A stretch of 64,000 nucleotides of DNA from Rhyacophila brunnea (GCA_022495005.1 JAGYXB010000622.1:310001-374000); one strand, 5' to 3'. Positions 46,979 to 57,531 are shown, counted from the first letter of the stretch. Notes: generated by a model not told the origin, from the sequence alone. Program-made: numbers and translations.

Positions 46979-48677
46979 GTGTGTATTATATTATACGTCA
47001 TCTAATAAAGTTGGGCAAATTTACAAATATATCATTAACAAGTAGACATTGGTTGGTCTTATAAAGTGAACGTTTAGTGGATTGTTTTACCTATATAAAT
47101 CATAGACGGCAACATCATAAGAATGGCAGACAAGATGCATTTGAGATAGGTATATATATAGTCACAAATAAGGCCATCGTTGACATGCTTAATATTCAAT
47201 AGACCATTAGAATGCTGTACCTAGCCAGGACTCTCCATATAGGCTGTAAGCAAGCTGCTTAATTATTCCTGTTGAATGTATTGTAATACTAGTCATATTC
47301 TTCGAAAAGCAAGCATGGAATTTGATTTCTAAATGAGGCCACATAATAATATAGGTTTGATAACATAGCTCAAATACTTACCATTTGTTGTATCGCTTAA
47401 GCCTTAAGGTTTATAGGCATAAAAAACAAACAAAAAAACAAATATTTTACAAGATATTTATTCACACAAAAAACATTAATTTATTATACCGGCTTTTGTA
47501 CATTTTTGCTTAATATACGATAAACTGGTTGAGTATGAACAGTAGTTGCTGGCATTATTTTGTCACTTTGTCCCATAAAGGCAACTTCATGCATCAGCTT
47601 CTCGGCCAGCAATCTTTGTCCCTGTGACATCGATCGTAGTTTCATGGCCATCATTTGCCAAAAACATCAAATTCATCTTCAGTCTTGCTTAGTTTGTCGG
47701 TGATTAATTCTAACACTTTGTTGGCGCTATCATTCGATTTTTTTCGTTTGAACAATGGGGGTTCTGGTGCTCTATTGAGATTCGACCTTGGAGTAGTCGA
47801 CAACGTGGATGTTGAAGGCGAATATTCTATCTGTAAATAAAATGTTGATTATTTTTTGTTGCAGTTCCCTGATACGCACGAAGAAATGGAGACGATTGCA
47901 GAAGAATTTAATAGTAAATGGCAAATTCCAAATTGCCTGGGCGCAGTTGATGGGAAACACATTGCAATCGTGCCACCTGCAGGCGCCGGCTCCCACTTTT
48001 ATAATTACAAACATTTCCACAGCATTGTTTTGATGGCGATTGCAAATGCTAATTATGAATTTATTTATGTTGATGTTGGAACAAATGGACGTATTTCTGA
48101 TGGAGGCGTACTGAGAAAATCTGATTTTTTCAAACGTTTAGACGAAGGCAGATTAAAAATACCTGCACCAAAAAAACCTACTGCTAATTCTGATGCACTG
48201 CCATTTGTTTATATTGGCGATGAAGCCTTTGCATTACGTAACGATTTCATAAAGCCGTATTCACAAAGGCAATTAAATCACAGTAAAAGAATATATAATT
48301 ATCGGACATGCAGAGCCAGGCGAATTATAGAAAATGTTTTTGGCATTTTAGCTGCTAGATTCCGCATTTTTCAAGCTCCAATAAACATGAAAATTGAAAA
48401 TATCAATACAGTTGTATTAACTTGCTGTGTGCTGCACAACTTTCTTCGTCGCAAATCAACACATACTTATACTCCTTCTCATGACCTTGATAGGGAAAAT
48501 CCTGAGACAGGTTTAATAGAGCTCGGACTGAGGTCACAGGACACCTTAGCGCCTTTGGAAGCAACGACTAATCGGAACTCGACTGCCAATGCTAAGAAAG
48601 CGCGAGGAGATTTCGAAAAATATTTTAATACTACCGGGGCTGTCACATGGCAAGAAAGTATGATAAGCAATAGATAA
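46547..48677 (+). CDS. Harbinger (HARBI1-like) DDE transposase, 2 exons
   Basis: Exons are 46547-46978 and 47865-48677, joined in phase 0 (AAG/GTGTGT ... TTGCAG/TTC), giving 414 residues with no stop or shift. Exon 1 (MALNDTDV, LRMSEDVYTELYNLVSPFI, LCATLRFLAAGGTFTDLHY) is the helical DNA-binding and insertion part. Exon 2 holds the DDE_Tnp_4 nuclease: Asp173 in GAVDGKHIAI, Asp263 in YIGDEAFALR, and Glu300 in RRIIENVFG. DVGTNGRISDGG and CCVLHNFLRRK boxes are also present. All catalytic residues are present, so it could be functional. Harbinger transposases need the MADF/Myb-like partner, encoded here on the other strand, for nuclear import and DNA binding. Its intron contains exon 3 of that partner gene. 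Confidence 0.93.
47484..47830 (-). pseudogene. MADF accessory gene exon 3 (frameshifted)
   Basis: After TTTTACAG it reads IEYSPSTSTLSTTPRSN and KTEDEFDVFGK, then one base is missing and the frame resumes MAMKLRSMSQGQRLLAEKL to TAA at 47486-47484. With one base added the exon total is exactly divisible. Confidence 0.8.
47865..48677 (+). CDS. Harbinger transposase exon 2 (DDE domain)
   Basis: It starts FPDTHEEMETIAEEF after TTGTTGCAG and ends ESMISNR with TAA. An internal ATG gives an open frame from 47856, but the acceptor at 47864 is the supported boundary. Confidence 0.92.
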   Translation, partial: FPDTHEEMETIAEEFNSKWQIPNCLGAVDGKHIAIVPPAGAGSHFYNYKHFHSIVLMAIANANYEFIYVDVGTNGRISDGGVLRKSDFFKRLDEGRLKIPAPKKPTANSDALPFVYIGDEAFALRNDFIKPYSQRQLNHSKRIYNYRTCRARRIIENVFGILAARFRIFQAPINMKIENINTVVLTCCVLHNFLRRKSTHTYTPSHDLDRENPETGLIELGLRSQDTLAPLEATTNRNSTANAKKARGDFEKYFNTTGAVTWQESMISNR

Positions 48678-48714
48678 ATTAAACCAATGTAACAATTTAG
48701 TTAAAATGTTTTAC

Positions 48715-48809
48715 CTCAATACAATCTTCGTTGTTTAACGAGTTGGAGTAACTCTCATCAGGAGACATGTTTTCCAAATCGTCCACCATGCTGGATATTG
48801 AGCTCGATT
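48715..48809 (-). CDS. MADF accessory gene exon 2
   Basis: Acceptor TTTTACAG, 95 nt, donor GTAAAA. It reads ESSSISSMVDDLENMSPDE in phase with exon 1. It is too short to stand out as a frame. Confidence 0.78.
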
Positions 48810-49074
48810 CTGTAAAACAAAATGTAAATTGTTAAAATACAACATAATACTCAAACTTGTTTTTTGTTATCTCTCCCCTAAGTACCCATTCCTTCATACG
48901 GTTAATATTGATATTGGTATAATTGGTGTAATCCAGTATATCGGGTATTTTCAAAATGTGTTTTCCGCTGTATTCCTCATAACCAAACTGTACCATTAAT
49001 TTTGATTGATGATTGACGATTTATTGATTGTCTCTGAAGGAACCTAACTCGAGCGATTTTTGATTTTATGATCA

Positions 49075-49308
49075 TTTCTTTTCTTCTTCTTTCGACCATG
49101 TCCGATCATAATATGGACCTCCACGGAGTGGAGGTTTGTATTGACAGATTTTGTTTTTACGAGAAATGGATGTCAGCCACTTGCTCAACATATTAGGTCC
49201 ACACTCTGACTCATACACAAATTGAAATTCAATGTGTACTTGTCAGACCCAGGATTTGAACCTGGGACCCGACCACGACTCAATAAGCCGCGCTTCCACC
49301 GCCATGAT
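49075..49308 (-). mobile_element. tRNA-derived SINE
   Basis: On minus: TGGCGGTGGAAGCG near 49300 (box A) and a perfect GGTTCAAATCC near 49250 (box B), followed by about 170 bp of non-tRNA body ending in an AAGAAGAAGAAAAG-rich tail. It is inserted in intron 1 of the MADF gene. Confidence 0.75.
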
Positions 49309-49689
49309 CGTACCTATATATTATTATTTCTTACCTACCCCAGCAAAGAATAAATAATTTTATTGTGACTAGAAATGATTCATAGCTGTATGTTTTAATT
49401 GCTTAATAGTAGCTAATCTAATGCGATGTCACTTTCAGAGATACGACAATGTCATAGTCTGCACGTGTATAATAAATAGCTTTAAAGCATTCCCTCGTAC
49501 CTATATATTATTATTATTTATTACCTACCTCGGCAAAGAATAAGAAATTTTATTGTGACTAGAAATGATTCATAGCTGTATGTTTTAATTGCTTAATAGT
49601 AGCTAATCTAATGCGATGTCACTTTCAGAGCTAGGTACGACAATTTCATAATCTGCACGTGTATAATAAATAGCTTTAAAGCATTCCTA
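49309..49689. repeat. Tandem duplication, two units of about 190 bp
   Basis: 49309-49495 and 49496-49689 both start CGTACCTATATATTATTATT and end GCTTTAAAGCATTCC, with about 95% identity by eye. It lies in the MADF gene intron, directly next to the exon 1 donor. Confidence 0.92.
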
Positions 49690-49694
49690 CGTAC

Positions 49695-50031
49695 CTTCCA
49701 TTTGGTCGTTCAAGAACTCCAAATTTTTATAGTACCACAGTTTGGGTAGATAAACTGCGTCTGTGCCGGCTCCGCTTCGATATGATGTCCTTACTTTATT
49801 TCTCTCCTTTCTGTAACCCGACCTCAATGTCTGTATTTTCTTTTTAACATCGTCGACCCTTGCCTGCGGCTCCACCTTGATTAAAATCTCCAAAAGTTCC
49901 GCATACGCCAAGGACTTGGCATCACGATTCTTGTATAGTGGGCTGGTCGTCTTCCACAACGATGGGTTGTCTTTAAAACAACTAATAAAATCTTCCAAGA
50001 AACTTTTCGAATGCACTCGTAGATCTACCAT
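49695..50031 (-). CDS. MADF accessory gene exon 1 (MADF domain)
   Basis: 337 nt from the ATG to CAAATGGAAG, then donor GTACGT. The frame is open upstream to 50181 but the first residue of the domain context favours the ATG at 50031. Confidence 0.85.
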
Positions 50032-50297
50032 TGTTGTTATCGATGTGAGATGTCCGAACACTTTGAATGACAGTAAAATAATGATGGCGCTGTCGTCCGT
50101 CGGCATAGATATAAATAATGTGACGGTAAAGCGTGGTGAACGTACGAATTTCAGCGGCTCGGCGAGTAAAATATCAAACATGTTTGAAATCCAACGAGCC
50201 TGGTCTGCGGATTAAAAAGTCCGCAGACCTGGGGTGCTCCACGCGAAAAAAAAGTCCGAAATCGTCTGACTTGCGTGCCAATGGAGCGCCGGCATAA

Positions 50298-50989
50298 AAG
50301 TACCATCATAAAATATTGGAGAAATGACCGTGACGTCGGTTAGTAATTGAAGTAGTAGATATCTTATAATATATTTTCTCAGAAGTGATTTAAAAAAAAT
50401 TATGTAAGTATGTTCAATTATTAGAATGGTACATTCTTAAATCTTGTGAATTATTCGTTCAATAAAAAAATAGTTAAAAACTTAAAAACTATTTTATTAC
50501 TTAATCCGAAAAAAAATCGAAAAAGCGATTGCCGCATGTTATTATTACATACGAACTTGGGTAATTACGATCATTAAGTATTTAAATAGTAGAGGTAATT
50601 ATTAACAATTATCGTGTAAATAAATATAACATTTGAGGCGCGTACTTTTTGACCACTCAGTAATCTGTGGGCCGTGCAGCAATACGCTACGGTCTTAAAT
50701 CCCGAACGTCCTTGTTTTGTCCCTAATATCCATTATTCTGAGAGAGCGCTAAAAATTTTCCGAATATCCACAGTGAGTACTTGTAAATAAAACGCATTTT
50801 CTGTGCATTTAATGATTTATACCAGTATATTATTCTTGGAATCTATTCTTAGATAATGTTGCAATCATACAGTATAGAAAGAATGATTGATACATCTACT
50901 GATATTAAAATATACGACAATGGAATTTGTTTTTCGTCTCCTGTAAAATTGACATTTGGTCTATTCGGGAAACAAATCCTACAGCGACG
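50298..50989. other. Right part of element E
   Basis: About 690 bp between the Harbinger end and the right end of E, with CCCGAACGTCC and CCGAATATCC strings at 50700-50770. No gene was seen. Confidence 0.5.
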
Positions 50990-50992
50990 TAA

Positions 50993-51540
50993 TGTCAGCG
51001 CTCCATTGGCACGCTAGTCAGACGATTTGCAGTCTCCGGACTTTTATTTCGCGTGGAGCACCCCAGATCTGCGGACTTTTTAATCCGCAGACCAGGCTCG
51101 TTGAATTTCAAACATGTTTGATATTTTACCCTCCGAGTTGCCAGGCTTCGTCTGTCGATCACTATGCGAATTTGATTTGACATTAATACGCAATAATTTG
51201 GACTGAAAAAATCTGTTATTGTTTTAAATATTTTCATTGATTAATTTGTTAATTTACACATTAGAAAATGAGAGATTTACCAATTATCTTTTTATTTGTA
51301 TTTATGAAATTCATATAAGAAAACGTAAAACTTGTGCTGTTTTCACTGCTATATTATTTTATGCAAGTTTAAATATAAATAACACAAAATTATAGGATTA
51401 TCGGAAGACATTACGAGAATCGACACTTTTCACTTTCGACAACTCGACTTTTTTATTCGTTCGTTGATCAGTAGCAGAACATAGACAAATCGGACGATTT
51501 ATTGTCCTCGGACTTTTGGCTCGCCAATGGAGCGCTGGCA
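50993..51540 (-). mobile_element. Harbinger deletion derivative (MITE)
   Basis: 548 bp with both ends of the Harbinger element: its left end matches the right end of the 3.9-kb copy for about 150 bp (including the TCTGCGG hairpin and the CGTGGAGCACCCC string), and its right end matches the left end (GCCAATGGAGCGCTGGCA). It is therefore inverted relative to the full copy and lacks both genes. Flanks are TAA and TTA. Confidence 0.88.
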
Positions 51541-52474
51541 TTAAGTGAAGTTGCCTAGACTATTCATTACTTTTTCTTACAAATGTTAGGGTTGACACAG
51601 AGCAAATAAAATGTGTTAGTAGGTAGGTACTTCTATAAATGGAAATCAAAATTCTTATAATTGTGATAGTTTTGTTTTTAGAGTTTGCTATAGATACTAT
51701 GTGATGAATGTATTGACAGTAGGAATTAGGATGTGAAATGTAAAACCAAACAAATAGATTGTTTTGCTCGAGTCCGTATCGTGTATGATTGCAGCTGCTA
51801 TAATGCGCTAGCCTTTTTAACAAGAACCAAGTTATCGTTATGGCAGCTTTCTCATTATCACGAAGTTTGCACTATTTGATACAATAAAATAATTATTTTT
51901 ATTCGGTGAAAAATATAAAATACTGTAACTTTATGTAAAGTATGCCGAAAATATTGTAATTTTGAAAGATTCAAGACCAAACATGTTCCTATTTTATAGT
52001 TTTTTTTTTTATGAAATACTATATTTTTTATACTTTTGCAAGATCAACATAGAAAAAGATGGCAACACCTCTCTTTGGATCTAAAGAAAAGAAACGAAAC
52101 GAAGCTAACTTCATATTGATGGGGTATTATCGTTAGTGTCAAGTGCAGGAAAATAATATGTGTTCGCGAAAATTGAAGTCGGCCGTCTTTTGAAAAAGTC
52201 ATAACGAGTCTTTATAAACTTACAGTATTTCCCGCAATTATAATATTAGTGTCAAAAACTTCCTCTGATAATCCAGTATAAAAATATTGTTTATCTCTCA
52301 TTTATTTTCATTGTTACGTATTTCTTAACACTATTTTATCCTGAACTGTGCGCTCTGAAATGTCCCTAGTCAGCCTGTTCTCATTGTGGGTGTTGCATTC
52401 GCCGATTTTTTAATATGGTGTTATAAATTTGCGCGTATTTAGTTAATAGTGAGTTTTATAAACTAGGTAAATTA
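51541..52474. other. Upstream region of the 52475 gene, with a MITE relic
   Basis: About 51890-52067 is a 5'-truncated relative of the 17613 hAT-like MITE, ending GATGGCAACAC. The last 100 bp before the ATG (52380-52474) may hold the promoter or 5' UTR; no TATA box is claimed. Confidence 0.45.
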
Positions 52475-53018
52475 ATGATGGAAGTTTCTAATGAAATTAA
52501 GGATGAAATTCGGAAATCACAGAATGACTTGAAAAACGCGATCAGAATTCACCAGGTAAGTTTTTCGTCCAGTTTGTTTACGGGCCTCGGCGTTAAAGTT
52601 TAATTTTTCATTATACTATCGTAAATGTAATTAATTGTGACCCGTAACAGTTTAATGTCACTGTAAACAGTGTAAACTCTATATTTTTTTGAAATTCTCC
52701 AAATTGTGTGTTAATTATTATTAGTATGTAAAAAGTATTGCAGTGCGTATTGAATAAAGTAACAAGTCGTATATTTTGCGTTCGTAATTTCAAACGTTAG
52801 TTTGTTATTTAACCAAGTATATTGTATTTTTTTAGGTTTGGGTCGGCCGCCTAAAGAATGATAAAAACGTAAGTAAAAATGTACTTTTCATACTGAATAA
52901 TGTTCGTATTATTTTTACGATATCCGTGATTGATTTCCATTATTTTTTACAGAATGCAATTATCAAGTCCAAAATCAAAGAAGCTGAAAATGATATCCTC
53001 ACTATCGGGTTCATGCAG
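52475..53018 (+). CDS. First three coding exons of an unrecognised gene
   Basis: Exons are 52475-52555 (27 codons, donor GTAAGT), 52836-52868 (11 codons, acceptor TTTTTTTAG, donor GTAAGT) and 52953-53018 (22 codons, acceptor TTTTTTACAG, donor GTGAGT). All junctions are phase 0 and the three join into 60 residues starting MMEVSNEIKDEIRKS, through HQVWVGRLKNDK, to KEAENDILTIGFMQ. The sequence is charged and helical, probably the start of a coiled coil. Three consecutive in-phase exons with good splice signals are hard to explain by chance. No family was recognised. Later exons were not found; 53019 to at least 56225 would be intron, and the gene may run past the window end. Confidence 0.7.
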
Positions 53019-56000
53019 GTGAGTGAAATGTCATTCTATTTTTATATAAATACTTATGTTTGTGTATATCTGAAAGTTACGATTGTTTTCAAATTAAGTT
53101 ACGACGTGCGTTTTCAAAAGTATTATTAGACCTACAGAATATCCTTTGAGCATTCATATATTTAATACATAATTATAATGATTCGATAATTTTATCGACA
53201 AATTCCGTGGTATAATAGGTCGTATTCTTTGTATACTTTTCAACTTAATTATATCACAAACCAATGTGACGTTTGTATCTGGTTTTTGAGAGACGAAGTT
53301 TCTCCGCGGCAAGCATTATATTATTTGATGCAAGGTGGTTATTGATCTTATAATATAAACTTGGTAGGAAGGGTAGAATGAGAGGGTTGCTGACAGCTTT
53401 ATGCGAGATGTTTCAGATTATTGAGATCATCCATTTTAACAAAATATTGAAGGTACAATATTATTAAGTTTCGTATGACCATACCTACATAGTTTCTACT
53501 TTATTCAACTTTACGATAGTCGACTGGTCCGTACGCTCGAATCATAATCCAATTATTATTATGACGAGGACAGTATGGTTTTAATTTTATGGGCGAAACA
53601 GGTTTATTTGGACGGCTGTGATGAACTTCATCAAATTAATTCATACAGGAAATGATTGATTTAATATGTAAAACACGAATATTGTGATTATTTTTTATCA
53701 TTTACGGTAGGCAGATAGGTATTTGCTACTAAATAATATTTTACTAACATTACTAGGTACATAGATTTCTAATAAAACTTAAGTCTTTTGTGTATTTTTT
53801 ATATTATTTTTTTATGTACGTAGGTATATTATAATTATGTATGTATGCATTATTACATAATACCTACATGGGAATGGAAACATTCGCGATCTGTTTTGAC
53901 ATCTCAGCTATATAATTGGATATAAAATTGTTTTAGATTTGTTCTTGACAACTTTTCCGTATGTAGCTGTTTTATTATTAAATTGTCCATACTATACGCC
54001 TATAATAATTTATTGATACTGTAACGTTAACTGTACTTTAATTATTTTGTAATATCAGTATGTATGTACGTATTATGTATGTCATTTTATTACGGTGATC
54101 TTATTTTCACAACAGGTAGGTAGGTACTTTGTTCCATCGGATATTGATAACGCCATTGTACCTATCTATTTCCGCTACGTAGTGGCGAGTGGCGCTAGCG
54201 GCGACCGAATTGGAAGTTACGCGGAAATCAAAATTATTATGAAACGGGTGTTACCAAAAAAGTTGATGAAACCTTTCTTGAAATTTTCACGTTTTATTTT
54301 GTACCTGTGTTATTTTTTTATTTAGAAAAAATCTCCAACTAAAGTAACTTTCGGTAGGGTTATTTTGATGCGAAGCGAGTTGGTATATCGATATTACATA
54401 AGTGTATAATATTATTAAGTTTTTCATTTTGATTAAATAGGTGATTGATGGCGTGGGATTTTTTTAGCTGCCGCGCTTTTATGTTAGGTATCCATATGCT
54501 CGTAATCGTTTAATAATTTAAAACTGTAACTTATAATGATCCTTAATACGCGGCCAACACGAATGCATGAATGTAAAATTTTAGGCAAACATTCTATTGT
54601 TATAATATTACATTATTATAGGTAGGTAGTAGGTACCTAAGTATATTAAATCTAAACTAAACTTACTTTTTTATATTCACTTTCTGGCTGTGACAATTAT
54701 TGATTTTTTTTTTCGATTGCAAGCATAGAGTTTTTAAAAATGTTTTTGAATTTTATTATAAAGATTTCGATTTAATTAATGACAACAATGGTACAGAAAT
54801 GCGTGCTACCACTTCGGCGGACTTTCTTTGTTGCGTAATTGGGCCACCATTTAAAAAAAAATCAAAAGATATTGTCATGTTTGAATAAAATTAATAATAT
54901 CTCGGCGATTATTACGATAAACTGAGTATGAAAACAATCTTGCTTTTAAAACGAGTCATTTAATGTACTTACTTATACTTTTATAATACTCACTTATTAA
55001 TATATTCATATTCTTACGTAATGCCGAGAAGTAAGTGATTCCTTGCAATTTCAATAAATAAGTGAAATATATTTTCCCAAAAATATTTACAAACACATAC
55101 TGCTCGACATTAAACAAACGGACATGCGACGATTTGCATGTTTTTGTACACATTCTTCAAAGATTTTTTTTCGGAAATTTTAGTTTTCTTTCGATTTTTG
55201 AAAATTTTATTCGAATGTTAGATTTTGTCCAGTTACGAGTCATTGGGTAGTTTTTGACAGTGGCTCCCCCACCCCATTCTTCAGATAAGTTTGTAGGTCT
55301 ATATATTATAGTAGGTACATATACGTTATAATTTTGATTGATAGCATTATTTATTTAAGAAACCAAACATGGCTGCCGAGCTGTTAAATAGCTGTACCTA
55401 CTATGTCAAATATTACCAGATAAGTCATTCAATGTTTAGGCAAATGGCGTTTACTCAACTAGTTAGCGATTATTATGATAAAATTAATATGAATAAATTA
55501 CTTATAAGATTATTATTCAATATTTCGACCCAAACTCTTGATAATTCATTTGACATGGTTTTAAAAAAATCTGAACATTTTGATAACACATAAACGCGTA
55601 GGTAGGTAAGTACCTATATATTTCAAAATATTCTTAATTTTGATTTCTTCATTAGACATTCGATATGAAAGAATGTGTCTCGAAATCCTAGGACTTTTTG
55701 CATTCCACTGATGTTTTCACTCTCAATAATTGTATTACGTCCGTTGAGGAACGGAATCACAGGGTAGATTTGTCACAATATTGTGTTATGTTATTGGGTA
55801 GGTAGGTACTTGCTATCTATCCAGTACCATATTCAGAATCCGTGATCCATGGATCTGGACTCCGGAGTCGAGTGTGCTAACGTCTGATTCGTGGTGTATG
55901 CTAATTGTGAGATAATAATATTATGCAGGTACCTTTAAAGCATAATCTCAAAATGTGTCTACGACAGCGTTCTGAATCTGTCTTCTCAAATATTGTAAAA

Positions 56001-56223
56001 TCAGAGTTTTATTTTCTATACCTGCTCAATGCTAGAGTGAATAGTGGGCCTAAATGGATCATGGGAAAATTAGTATTGATAATTGTCCACTCGGAACGGT
56101 GTAACAACCTCCTCCATCATCGTTTAGTAATAATTCGTAATGCCAATGATTGTAGTTCAATATGAACGGATTGTTACTTTGTAGAAATTCTTACCTATGT
56201 GATTGATGAGAAAATAATTAAGA
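53019..56223. other. Gene-free stretch, probably intron
   Basis: No convincing exon or element. Short plus-strand frames near 54095, 54700, 55369 and 55923 show no homology and no phase-compatible splice pair was established. Confidence 0.4.
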
Positions 56224-56225
56224 TA

Positions 56226-57529
56226 CGAGGGTGGGTCAATAATTCCTTAGAAAAAAGCATTAAAACAGTTTTTATTTTTGTATTTTTTTTTTATTTCTCA
56301 ACATAATCTCCTTGGAGCTCAATACACTTGGTTAGACGTTTCTCAATTTTTTTTAAACCGTCAGAAAAATAAGTTTTCGGAAGGTCCTCAAAATAAGCAT
56401 TTGTCCGATCGATGACTTCTTCATTTGAAAAAAAACGTTGTCCACTTAGCCATTTTTTTAAGTTTGGGAAAAGGAAAAAGTCACTGGGGGCTAAATCTGG
56501 CGAATACGGTGGGTGGTCGACCAATTCGAACTTCAATTCTTCAATTTTAGCCATTGATCGTAAACATGTGTGAACACGGGCATTGTCCTGATGAAAGAGG
56601 ATTTTTTTCCTGTTTAAATGAGGCCGTTTTTCTTCAATTTCGATTTTTAGCTGGTCCAATAAAGATGCATAATAATCCCCTGTTATTGTTTTTCCTTTTT
56701 CCAAATAGTCAACGAAAATAATTTCACGTGCATCCCAAAATACAGTAGCCATAACCTTACCAGCTGATTTTACGGTTTTCGCCTTCTTTGGACATGGTTC
56801 GCCTTTCGCAATCCACTGCTTTGACTGTTCTTTCGTCTCGGGAGTATAGTGGTGTATCCATGTTTCAGCTACAGTCTCAAAGCGACGAAAAAATTCATCC
56901 GGATTGCGTTGCATGAGCGACAACAGGGCTTTAGAGGCCACCACCCTATTGCGTTTATTGTCGACTGTGAGCAAACGCGGCACCCATCTTGCAGAAACTT
57001 TTTTCATGCCCAATTTGTCATGTAAAATAGAAATGACGCTACCTTTTGAGATCCCTGTAACCTCAATTATCTCACTCAACTTTAATTTTCGGTCACTTAA
57101 CACCATATCGTGGATTTTATTGATCATTTCTGGTGTAGTCACCTCTACAGGACGTCCTGAGCGTGGTTCATCCTTTGTTGATGTACGACCACGTTTAAAT
57201 TCATTTAACCAGTTATAAATAGTTGCAAGTGAAGGAGCAGATATGCCGTGAACTAAATCCAACTCATTTTTTATTTCCTTTGCTGTTAACCCTTTTATAT
57301 TAAAATGTTTAATAACAGCTCTAAACTCAATTTTCTCCATTTTCCATTTTTCCATTTTCCACAAGCAAATTTTTTTTTTAAATGTACGAGAAACACACAA
57401 CAACCCGACCAATCTGATTGAAACTTCGCAGCATACTGAATCGGTAGTGCCGCTGCATGAAAACAAACCGCTTACAGTACTAGTCGCGCCGCCTGTCGGC
57501 TTTTCTAAGGACTTATTGACCCACCCTCG
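56226..57529 (-). mobile_element. Mariner element, copy 3 (full length)
   Basis: 1304 bp between TA duplications (56224-56225 and 57530-57531), with about 28-bp inverted ends starting CGAGGGTGGGTCAATAA. It is the only copy with an uninterrupted transposase frame. Confidence 0.96.
56291..57340 (-). CDS. Mariner transposase, open frame but catalytic Asp158 replaced by Ala
   Basis: 349 residues from ATG 57340 (MEKIEFRAVIKHFNIKG) to TAA; the longer open frame to 57583 runs through the 5' end of the element and is not coding. Two helix-turn-helix motifs lie in residues 1-110 (LTAKEIKNELD, APSLATIYNWL; ITEVTG-type ITGISK region). The catalytic DD34D domain has Asp252 in HQDNARVHT and Asp287 in SPDLAPSD, 34 residues between. 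The first Asp is lost: ETVAETWIHHY where copy 1 has VTVDETWIHHY (GAT to GCT). That Asp binds the catalytic metal, so the protein should bind DNA but not cut. Other small changes are present. If expressed it could interfere with active relatives. Confidence 0.94.
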   Translation of the reverse strand: MEKIEFRAVIKHFNIKGLTAKEIKNELDLVHGISAPSLATIYNWLNEFKRGRTSTKDEPRSGRPVEVTTPEMINKIHDMVLSDRKLKLSEIIEVTGISKGSVISILHDKLGMKKVSARWVPRLLTVDNKRNRVVASKALLSLMQRNPDEFFRRFETVAETWIHHYTPETKEQSKQWIAKGEPCPKKAKTVKSAGKVMATVFWDAREIIFVDYLEKGKTITGDYYASLLDQLKIEIEEKRPHLNRKKILFHQDNARVHTCLRSMAKIEELKFELVDHPPYSPDLAPSDFFLFPNLKKWLSGQRFFSNEEVIDRTNAYFEDLPKTYFSDGLKKIEKRLTKCIELQGDYVEK

Positions 57530-57531
57530 TA

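Larger units (their letters stand above)
47484..50031 (-). pseudogene. Harbinger accessory MADF protein, 3 exons, one frameshift
   Basis: Exons are 50031-49695, 48809-48715 and 47830-47484, all GT-AG and in phase. The ATG at 50031 begins MVDLRVHSKSFLEDFIS. The MADF domain (about residues 8-100) includes NPSLWKTTSPLYKNRD, VDDVKKKIQTLRSGYRKE and LWYYKNLEFLND. Exon 2 is acidic and Ser-rich (SSISSMVDDLENMS). Exon 3 holds the KRKKSND basic patch and a C-terminal DEFDVFGK...MAMKLRSMSQGQRLLAEKL box typical of MADF partners. One base is missing near 47663 (GGCAAATGATGG), putting a stop after FGK; restoring one base would give 259 codons to the TAA at 47486. Intron 2 holds transposase exon 2; intron 1 holds a SINE and a tandem duplication. 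Confidence 0.85.
46372..50294 (+). mobile_element. PIF/Harbinger transposon, complete, two genes
   Basis: The ends TGCCAGCGCTCCATTGGC (46372) and the reverse complement of TGCCGGCGCTCCATTGGC (50294) are inverted. TAA flanks both sides (46369-46371, 50295-50297), the standard Harbinger target. It is 3923 bp and encodes a DDE transposase (+) and a MADF accessory protein (-). The right subterminal part also holds a hairpin (TCTGCGGATT and AGTCCGCAGA arms, about 50205). Confidence 0.93.
45334..50989. mobile_element. TAA-flanked DNA element E, host of the Harbinger insertion
   Basis: The left end TCGTCGCTATAGGATTTG and right end CAAATCCTACAGCGACG are inverted for about 28 bp (through TTTCCCGAATA). 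TAA lies on both outer sides (45331-45333 and 50990-50992). Without the 3.9-kb insertion it is about 1.7 kb. CCCGAATATCC-like strings recur near both ends (45353, 45481, 45525, 45547, 45600; 50700, 50720, 50760). A plus frame, 45493-45858, ends at a GTGAGT donor; it is unrecognised and may be a relic exon. Confidence 0.68.

Noticed and set aside
54095..56165. Plus-strand frames at 54095, 54700, 55369 and 55923 as later exons of the 52475 gene
   Set aside because: No phase-compatible acceptor and donor pair and no similarity was found.
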